Below are positions 56,780-64,000 of a DNA stretch of 64,000 bases, piece after piece. Under the pieces are notes generated by a model that was not told the origin of the DNA, made no database searches, and saw only the letters and a program-made list of their open reading frames with translations. Origin of the DNA: Tritrichomonas musculus (lineage: Eukaryota; Parabasalia; Tritrichomonadida; Tritrichomonadidae); the NCBI GenBank assembly GCA_039105265.1, contig JAPFFF010000021.1:2294001-2358000 (forward strand). The letters are read 5' to 3'. The position numbers were made by a program, and so were the translations under genes. Each line of letters opens with the position of its first letter. Within the stretch, counting starts at the first letter, position 1.

Positions 56780-58743
56780 AAAAATGCCTCATCATCGTCT
56801 GCGTCCCATTCACCATTCTGTTCTCGACTATATTCTTGTGTGATACCGTCGTGCCATTCACTTCCATCAGCATCATCATTTCGATGTTCGTACTACATGT
56901 TTTGTTGTTCTCGTCCTGTATATTGGTCGTGTATCAAATTTTCCTGTTCACGTTCATTGACTTCATGAGCTGATTCTACCATAGCGTGTCCGAAATCATT
57001 ATAAATCTTATTTCTGAGTTGTGCTCTTTGTTCAACAGTCCAATGATTTCCATTAGTATGAAGAACATGTAATAAAAGGCTTGAAACTTCTGCATCAATC
57101 ATTCGTTTTCCTTCACTCTTCTTACACCATTTCTTAAACTCTTCATTTTCTACTGAGGTGAAATTACGTTTATGAGCAACTGTGCTAAGTATATAGTGTT
57201 TCCATAATTTTGATGTAGCCATCATAATTAGTCTTGCCTTGAATTTAGGAGTGATATCTAATATGTTTTGAGTCCTAAGATGGTTAATAACATCTTCAAC
57301 AACATGACTAACAACATAATCGCGGAATCTAGCAAAGGCATTCTTTCGCTTCTCCTTAACAAAACTGTACCCATCTAACTTGTAATCTCTCCATGCTTCA
57401 GGCATTGTATAGCCTGTCATCTCACCTAAATGATGTGGATTTCCATTGAGGTCATTATTATAACTATAATTCAATTTCTCCTTGAGATATATTGGAACAG
57501 TGATTGATTTTCCGCCATGATTATCCCTATATTGTTTTCTAGCAGCTGCATCATAATCTGTATAGAAATGAAATCGTGCAGGCCAATCTGACTTTGCTGT
57601 TGTGTATCCATTAATAATTATTGGATGGTTGCTACCATTTTTAATAATAATATCTGGAATATTATCCCCGTTAACATCTTCATCTGATACAGACCATGGT
57701 TGACTATTAGGGTTTGCTGCATTTCGTTTATTAACAATATCTTGAGCCCCAGCAAGGGTCATTGCTTTTCTTCTTCTTTTGATGTCTTTTTTATTGTCTA
57801 GAACGATATCCCATAATGAATTCATTCCTTGTTTTGGTCCACCAACCCTACCTGGTCGTTGTCGTAAATGGTTTATTGATTCAATCGCTATTCTTTGAAT
57901 TTCTTGGACATTGTTCGCTATATTATTGATATCTACAGGATTTTGAGCAAAAGAATTGTAGTAATTAACTAATTGCTGTAAATCTACTTCTTGTGTCATT
58001 TGATTTTGAAATAAAAATGTATTATTGTTATTATTAATATTAGTGTTATCTATAATTGGAGTTGTTTCATTAGGGCGTCTTCTTCTTAATTCATTCAAAG
58101 GATTCAATTCTGGAAAAGTCTCTGCCGCACCAAATCTAAAGAAAGGAGCGGAAGGCTGTAAAGCAGACCCAAACTCCGTTTGAGAAGGGGGAACAGTATT
58201 ATTGTCGCTAGAAGCACCTTCACTTTGTGGATATACTCTATTTGTGAAATGGTCCAGACTTTCTTGATATATACGCCTTACATATTTATGGTGAATATTA
58301 TCATTTGATGCAAAATCATGTTCATTGAGTATTCTAATGATAGCTTTTATAATATTTCTTGGATACGTCTTTTTATATTGTTCAAGTGTTTGGGAATTAA
58401 TTCTTGTTGTGAGTTCATTATAAACACCATTGTTTGTTCTAGCCCATTTACTAAACTGATAATCATTAAAATCTTTTAAATCAGAATAATCTATTGGTCT
58501 ATCATATGGATTTTCATTTTGAACCCTTTCAATGAATTTATTCATAGTAGTATCATTAACACTATTCCCTTCACGTAAACCAAATTGAAATTCGTTAAGA
58601 GGTTCTGCTAAACGAGTAGCATATGATTCGGCCTTAAGTACATATCCTCCTGAAGTAGTAGCAATATTAAACCCTAATTCATTGAGTATTATTGCCTTGC
58701 ATTACATGACCAGTTTTGAGTGTAACATTTGTTTTACTCATTT
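56780..58743 (-). pseudogene. P1 large conserved lineage I protein
   Basis: Counterpart of P2 33397-34581, with a shared central region (NGDNIPDIIIKNG, IINGYTTAKSDWP) and a helical C-terminus. The N-terminal half is Asn-rich and longer than in P2. It has no motif I can name. It lies after the ATPase as in P2. Coding-type sequence extends over the given span, with about two breaks. Confidence 0.6.
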
Positions 58744-58799
58744 GAATACAAAAAAATATTAAGGTTTTACACATGAAAATGCCTATGAGGATATACCTA

Positions 58800-59270
58800 T
58801 TATAAGCCACATTCTTTGATGAATTGCTGATAGTTAGTCTTTAAGCGGGATTCTATTTCTTTAACCAAACTGTATGTGTCATAATTTCGAATATCATGGT
58901 ATACTATTTCTTTTCCATCTCTATTGGTAAACTTTTTTGGTTCACGTTCAATGACCAAATTTTGTAGATTCTCTTTAGTGTTTATGTTGTAATGTGCACC
59001 TTTAGATTTAGCTTTAATATATAATTTTTCACATTCAAACAGCTTGCATAAATCATTATATTTCAATTGTTGTCTTTTCCATAATGATATCAATATTGGT
59101 TTAAATACTACATAATTACTATCAAATCTATCTTCATATACTGTATCTTTACTGAATAAAACATAATATTCATATGCATTTGTTTTTAAATCAATTGTAT
59201 GCTCTTTAATAAATTCCTCTAATTTATCACATAATTTATTAATAGAAACGTATGCAACTTGTTTAGTCAT
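58800..59270 (-). CDS. P1 conserved protein present in all three elements
   Basis: A 156-residue charged protein. Relatives are P2 40687-41232 and P3 21740-22198; shared features are V-ED-FD-NYVVFKPILISL, the LCKLFECEKLYIK helix/strand block and KKFTNRDGKEIVYHD. In P1 it is the last gene before the terminus, whereas in P2 and P3 it lies beside the non-coding locus. No motif known to me. Confidence 0.6.
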   Translation of the reverse strand: MTKQVAYVSINKLCDKLEEFIKEHTIDLKTNAYEYYVLFSKDTVYEDRFDSNYVVFKPILISLWKRQQLKYNDLCKLFECEKLYIKAKSKGAHYNINTKENLQNLVIEREPKKFTNRDGKEIVYHDIRNYDTYSLVKEIESRLKTNYQQFIKECGL

Positions 59271-59559
59271 TTATCGGGTGTTATTTATAATGTGGATAAA
59301 AAATTAAAATTAAAAGAATAAAAATAAAATTTTGAGAGAATAACATTTTATATAACAATTCACAAAATTTTTTTAAAATTTTTATTTTCAATATTTTTAA
59401 AAAGTATAAATATATTAAAATTTTATTGAAAATTTTAGTTTTTTATATCACTTGTCAGACATTAAAATTTTAACCAAAATAACATTAAAATAGACATATT
59501 TAAGGGCTAAAAAATGATTTTTTATGCAATATATATGTCCCGTATAGTAAACTTATAAA
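59271..59559. other. P1 subterminal A+T-rich spacer
   Basis: About 290 bp of extremely A+T-rich sequence with long T and A runs and no gene. It separates the last P1 gene from the G+C-richer terminal segment. Confidence 0.6.
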
Positions 59560-59701
59560 CTGAAGACAGAAATGAAAAGCATTGATGACCTATATTTATG
59601 GAGTCCGGTTCGAAGCTCGTCAAGAGCGGAGAACCGAGAAAGGGGGGAACCGAAGGGGTTTAAGGACTTTAGTCCTTAAATCATCCCTTTTGTAAACTAC
59701 T
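59560..59701. repeat. P1 right terminal segment
   Basis: A relatively G+C-rich 140 bp ending GTAAACTACT. It contains a perfect palindrome (TAAGGACT/AGTCCTTA with TT between, near 59660-59679) and the GGTTCGAAGCTCG and GGAACCGAAGGGG stretches. Taken as the inner part and tip of the P1 terminal inverted repeat from its AGTAGTTTAC end (minus strand). The other copy lies outside the window, so the repeat length is unknown. Confidence 0.65.
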
Positions 59702-60229
59702 TATCACAATTTTTCTGAATGGTATTGAATAATAAAAATATTCATCACAATTTTGAAATAGATATATTGAAAAGTGAATTGTACTCAAAAATGAAAACCA
59801 GTTTATACATTCTTTTTAAAGTGTAAAAGATTAGTTAATGATCTTTTTGGAATTTAAAATTGTAGATACATATATATTTATATATATATATATGATAAAG
59901 AAAATATATAAAAACCCTTCCTTTGCTAAAAAAAAAAAATGAAATTTAATAATGAATCAAATGTCATGAATCGTTCAGAATTTTACAATACCTTTTATTT
60001 TATTATAATAAAATAGGAATAAATACAAGATTGAAATAATATTTTATTAAATTTTGATGGAATAATGTTAATTATCTTTTTCTGTTAGAATCATGATAAA
60101 AAATGATATCATTTTAAAACTCATTTATAAATGATTCATCAATCATACTAAAAAATTTTCGATAGATCATTTATAAATATACAAATTAATATATTATGAA
60201 TGTTAACATATATTATCATAAAAAAAGAT

Positions 60230-60269
<40 letters not shown>

Positions 60270-60819
60270 CTAAAATAAACAATTAATATAATTGTACTTT
60301 CTTTGAATTCATCTATTTGAAAATAATGCTTATATATTTTGAAATTTTATTATAAAAGATATGTGTTTTGTCTTTTTTCAATATGTTCAGAAATGTCATG
60401 ATTCATTTTCAAAAAAAAATTCTATAGCAATAAAACAACAATTATTTATTTGACCAAAATCATACATATTTTGCTACCAACAGCTGAAAAATAATTGTTT
60501 ATAAGTTCTCGCAAGTATATTCAATTATTGAATAATCAAATTTGATAATAACAATTATCTTTTTAGATATCTGTATTGCTCGAATTTTCACAAGCTTTGT
60601 TTGTTTTATTTACGATCACCTTCTGAATTTTATTATAAAATATAATGCAAATATACTACCTATGACAAGTGATTTAGTTGATTAAAATTATATATATACT
60701 AACAAAATGCTTATTTTTTATTTGATAGAAAAATACAAGATGTTTTCTGAAATAATAACTAAATAAAAAAAGTTTAAGAAAATGTTTTTATGTATTGTCT
60801 TTTCATTTTAACAATCACA
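59702..60819. other. Host intergenic DNA
   Basis: About 1.1 kb, extremely A+T-rich, with a TA microsatellite near 59873-59892 and a run of more than 30 As near 60234-60266. No open frame of interest, no RNA gene seen. Confidence 0.7.
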
Positions 60820-60832
60820 TCACTTTTATATG
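60815..60832 (+). promoter_or_regulatory. Initiator-like element of host gene
   Basis: TCACTT at 60820-60825, with its A 8 nt before the ATG at 60830. This fits the trichomonad initiator TCA-Y-(T/A), which lies within about 20 nt of the start codon. No TATA box is needed in these organisms. Confidence 0.55.
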
Positions 60833-62575
60833 AGCTTATCTACAGAAGAGATTGAAAGTTCATTTCACATTCACAAATTAAAACTCGATAGCCGTTTACT
60901 ATCTTATTGTGATGTTTGTGGAAAATCTGTTTCATCAGTAGATCATTATGCTTGTAAACAATGCGATTTTGATATATGTGAAGAATGCTATCATAAGCAG
61001 GAAGAAATTCTTAATTTGTCGAAAAATGTATTGGAACGGCTAACACTATCCATTCAAAATACTACAGAAAGTGAAGAAATGATTAATTTTATAATGCAAA
61101 GAACAGATATTCAATTTTCAGGTCCATCATTAGAGAATTCTATAATTCGCTCTTATCCAACAATTTATTTATACGATGAGCACAATAATAAAGAAGGATA
61201 TCTTATAAAAGCAACTCGGTTTTATGTTGACAAAAACGGGAAAAATATTTATTTTTTTAATTCAACAAAATCAGGTCAATCAATTGCATTATGCAAAAAG
61301 AGCTGTGATGATTATTTTACTAACCATAGTTTTTCATTAAAAATAAGCCAATATTACCCAAAGCTTATGGCACTAAAAGAACATAATTATCAATATTCTC
61401 GTGCTAATTCAAATGCAAGAGAAATTATATCAAGCGTTATGTTTGGTGCTTCATATGGGTTATTTTACATACCTGAAAAATTTGGTGTTTTGCCTAAAGT
61501 GGAAAATTCGATATCTGGATATATTCTATACCAGAATTTGATCAGAGCTTCAGAAAAACATTGCGGAGTTGAATCAATTCTTACAGATGATTATCATATC
61601 ACACCTTCATCTAATTTTAATCCTGTTCACTACCTTGTCCCTGATCACCATATTCTAATTGATTGGTCAACAATACATTCAATTCCAATCATTATATCAA
61701 TTGTAAATGAAATAAAAAAGATGTACCAAAATCTACTTAATGAAAACAATCAAATCGCGCTTAATATTGTTTTTTCAGTTGCTGATGACCTTCAAGATGG
61801 AATATCAATAATGAAACAAAATCCACTATTTTCGAATCAAAATGATCTGAGATTGATTAATCTTGCAGATTCTTCAATTAAATCTCTTCAAATTTTTATG
61901 AGATTGAAATCTGAACCATTTACAATTTTAAATACAACTGTTCTAAATGTATATCAAGCTGATCTTGGGAGAGAAATGCACGCTTTTCTTTTATCTAGTC
62001 AACTTCCAAATATTTTATTGCATCTAGTAAATGATATTAGAGAAAAATTAACAGATTTATCCCAATATGGTGATGTAATTAAGCTTGATTTGCAAAACCC
62101 TAAACCAGTGCTAGAAATTATATATTCACATATAACAGAATTAGAAGTTAAATTGGCTGAATTTATCACAGAAATATGTGATAAAATTAAGGATTTTTGC
62201 AAAAAAATTAAAAATGCTATTGTTCCAATTATTTTGAATCATTTTGATTCAATCAAACAAATTATATCATCAAATAAAGAAACCCAAATTATGAATTTGA
62301 AGAAAATATCTGATTTTAATAAATCCCATCAAAATGATCTAGAAAATGTCTTAAATGAAGCTATAAAAAAGAATATTATTCCTGATTTTTACAGTAAAGA
62401 ATTTTCACAAATGGTTAATGAAATTGCACATTTTAAGCATTTGGTTCAATTGGTCAAGCTTGCATGCCAAATTGAAAGAAGAATAAATGACAATATTGGA
62501 ATATTTAATATTGATTTGGCTATTGTTCAAAGCAAAGAATCCTATTATGAATATAACATCCATATAATTGTTTAA
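60830..62575 (+). CDS. Host zinc-finger protein (ZZ/C1-like) with coiled-coil tail
   Basis: A 581-residue intron-free host protein. Residues 26-55 form a Cys/His zinc finger: YCDVCGK, YACKQCDFDICEECYHK, i.e. C-x2-C, C-x2-C, C-x2-C then H, close to ZZ or DC1-like fingers used in protein binding. Residues of about 100-260 form a mixed domain with no family I recognise (TIYLYDEHNNKEGYLIKATRF, PVHYLVPDHHILIDW). Residues of about 380-560 are mostly helical, with coiled-coil potential around 415-450. There is no signal peptide or membrane segment. The base composition is that of the flank, unlike the elements. Probably a trichomonad-specific family. Confidence 0.75.
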   Translation: MSLSTEEIESSFHIHKLKLDSRLLSYCDVCGKSVSSVDHYACKQCDFDICEECYHKQEEILNLSKNVLERLTLSIQNTTESEEMINFIMQRTDIQFSGPSLENSIIRSYPTIYLYDEHNNKEGYLIKATRFYVDKNGKNIYFFNSTKSGQSIALCKKSCDDYFTNHSFSLKISQYYPKLMALKEHNYQYSRANSNAREIISSVMFGASYGLFYIPEKFGVLPKVENSISGYILYQNLIRASEKHCGVESILTDDYHITPSSNFNPVHYLVPDHHILIDWSTIHSIPIIISIVNEIKKMYQNLLNENNQIALNIVFSVADDLQDGISIMKQNPLFSNQNDLRLINLADSSIKSLQIFMRLKSEPFTILNTTVLNVYQADLGREMHAFLLSSQLPNILLHLVNDIREKLTDLSQYGDVIKLDLQNPKPVLEIIYSHITELEVKLAEFITEICDKIKDFCKKIKNAIVPIILNHFDSIKQIISSNKETQIMNLKKISDFNKSHQNDLENVLNEAIKKNIIPDFYSKEFSQMVNEIAHFKHLVQLVKLACQIERRINDNIGIFNIDLAIVQSKESYYEYNIHIIV

Positions 62576-62660
62576 TTTTCAATAAAATTTTCAATTTTTA
62601 TCAGTGTTTGAAATTACACGAATTAGTTCATTTTTGCATCATTTATATGTAATATTTGAA

Positions 62661-62714
62661 TTTAAGAGAGGAATAAAAGTTTGAAATATTTTAAACTTTT
62701 GTTCCTCTCTTAAA
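62661..62714. repeat. Near-perfect inverted repeat (hairpin)
   Basis: TTTAAGAGAGGAAT and ATTCCTCTCTTAAA-type arms of about 22 bp pair with one mismatch around a short A+T-rich loop. It lies about 85 bp downstream of the host gene stop, so it could be a 3'-end or foldback element. Confidence 0.75.
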
Positions 62715-62754
62715 AAGTGATTTTCACTACTTTACAAAATATTTATTGGTATAG

Positions 62755-62792
62755 TATCGTGAAAAAGTAGATAGCATCGTGAAATAGTAGAT
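62755..62792. repeat. Short tandem repeat, about 2 copies
   Basis: ATCGTGAAA-AGTAGATA occurs twice in succession (T or C before ATCG). Unit of about 22 bp. No further copies seen. Confidence 0.6.
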
Positions 62793-62910
62793 AACTAACC
62801 TTTACTTTTTTTACTTCACATTTTTTATTAACGGATTTTTAACGTAACTTTTTTTAAAATTCGTAAAAAAAAGCCTTTTTTTAAAAAAGGGTGTATTTAT
62901 ATTTTTTAGA

Positions 62911-62944
<34 letters not shown>

Positions 62945-64000
62945 AAAAAATTATTTTATAATTTATAAAATCAGTAATATTTATAATTATATTTTGAGTG
63001 ATAGGACAAAAAAAGATATTTATGATGAATATTGAGTTTTCTTTACTTAATTCCTCAAAAATTCTCAATGCAATTGATTGGTATTCGCATGTTGTGTATT
63101 TCTGATAATTCATTATTGTTTGATCATTTGTTTTCGAGTTGAAATTAAATTTTAATCTTTACAATTTTTGGACAATCGTTTTTTTCTACGCCACTTTTTG
63201 AATGGTAGCTACTCAAATGTCAATGAATTGTGAAGTTTCAATTGTACTTTACCAAATTGTCCCAGCAGTTGATGAAGACAACTAAATTAACGTCGTCAAC
63301 GTAGATCAAGATGAGAATCAAAACCAATATGATATTGAAAGTAATAGTACAGAATCATATGATAGTTATTTTGACCAAGTGATTCGCGAAAGTGACCTCT
63401 ACGTTGAAAACGAAATCTTATTTTGAAAAATATGTTACTATATTTTGTTTATTATATATTACTATTATTTACTAAATCCTTTATGTGACTAATAATATTT
63501 TCATATTTGTTTTTTATATTCCTATTCATTTATTTGAATATTTTTATATATACATCATTCTGTGCTATTTGTTGAATTTAATTTCTTTATATAATTTTCC
63601 AGATGAAAAACATTTGATTCTTATTTCCTCTTTTTATGCAATACTATTCAAAAATTTTTACACTTATTTATTCATTAAAAGAGTTTGCTAAAAATAAAAA
63701 CTTTTTTATGAAAAGTGTTTACTAAATTTCCTTTAAAGGTAATTTATGTAGAAGAATTTTCTCTTGATTTTCTAAGAGGAGGAAAAAAAAATTTTTCAGC
63801 TGTCAAATTTAATAAAACTTATAGGATATGCTTATCATCAATAGTGAACTAGAATTATAGGTAAGTTATTGATTTTCGACTGACAGTTTTTGAGAAAATC
63901 GAACTTTTTCATCTCCGCTAGAATGACAAAAAACAAAGCAAAATGGATTTATTTGATTCCATTTTATATAAATATAAGCAAAACATCTATATAATTAATA

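Larger units (their letters stand above)
1..59701. mobile_element. Polinton P1 (lineage I), outer element, right part
   Basis: Outermost Polinton/Maverick. Its left end lies before the window. Its right end is placed at 59701, where the sequence ends GTAAACTACT, the reverse complement of AGTAGTTTAC, matching the tips of P2 and P3. Its own sequence here is 1-3690 and 51953-59701 (about 11.4 kb); the rest is the inserted P2. Visible parts are a conserved small protein, a fibre gene, a penton-like protein, the major capsid gene, a pVI-like protein, a coiled-coil protein, the packaging ATPase, a large unknown structural-type protein and a further conserved protein. Polymerase and integrase are not visible and should lie to the left if present. 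It is broken: the P2 insertion plus about three other breaks. It must be older than P2. The terminus is inferred from the shared tip, because the partner end is outside the window. Confidence 0.85.
62576..64000. other. Host intergenic DNA with hairpin and gene remnant
   Basis: About 1.4 kb, A+T-rich, with homopolymer runs (a 32-base A run near 62911). It contains a near-perfect hairpin at 62661-62714 and a tandem repeat near 62755-62792. At about 63216-63426 is a short coding-like stretch (NVDQDENQNQYDIES, DSYFDQVIRESDLYVENE) that is richer in codon-like structure than its surroundings and looks like the end of a decayed gene; its family is not recognised. No complete gene is seen. Confidence 0.6.

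Noticed and set aside
62811-63113. A 100-codon minus-strand frame
   Set aside because: A quarter of it is a Phe/Lys-type translation of a homopolymer run, with no homologue and no initiator motif.

Overview
The window is a stretch of very A+T-rich eukaryotic DNA, most likely from a parabasalid (Trichomonas or Tritrichomonas type). About 92% of it is Polinton/Maverick DNA. The parabasalid call rests on three things: trichomonad-style Polinton gene sets, an intron-free host gene with a TCACTT initiator-like motif 8 nt before its ATG, and poly-A/T-rich flanks. The species is inferred, not proven.

Layout: three Polintons are nested inside one another. P1 (lineage I, oldest) runs from before base 1 to its right terminus at 59701. 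Its fibre gene is interrupted by P2 (3691-51952), which has 65-bp terminal inverted repeats and a 5-bp target duplication (AAAGT). P2 is a mosaic: 3691 to about 10.4 kb carries lineage II genes, and about 10.7 kb to its right end carries a lineage I set. The P2 capsid gene is in turn interrupted by P3 (11569-30356, lineage II, youngest), which has terminal inverted repeats of about 560-665 bp and a 5-bp duplication (GATGG). All three share the terminal signature AGTAGT(T)(A/T)TAC. P3 looks whole; P1 and P2 are broken fossils.

Gene content: both lineages carry a double-jelly-roll-type major capsid candidate, a minor-capsid/penton-like protein, an amphipathic pVI-like protein, an A32/FtsK-type packaging ATPase, an rve integrase and a family B DNA polymerase. 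Lineage I (P1/P2) adds giant fibre proteins, a Gln-rich protein and, in P2, a 1946-residue polymerase carrying an OTU-like region, an HNH-like insert and a C-terminal PrimPol-like primase domain. A free-standing 99-residue CRESS-type HUH Rep domain lies beside the P2 right terminus. P3 adds a KilA-N protein, a three-member LPGF-domain family and a NUMOD/HNH protein. Most element genes are preceded by a T-rich tract and start with TAAATG or a close variant.

Between one shared pair of conserved genes, P2 and P3 both hold a non-coding locus with a hairpin and a tRNA-like sequence. From 59702 to 64000 is host DNA: A+T-rich spacers and one zinc-finger protein gene (60830-62575). No rRNA gene, convincing functional tRNA or CRISPR array was seen.
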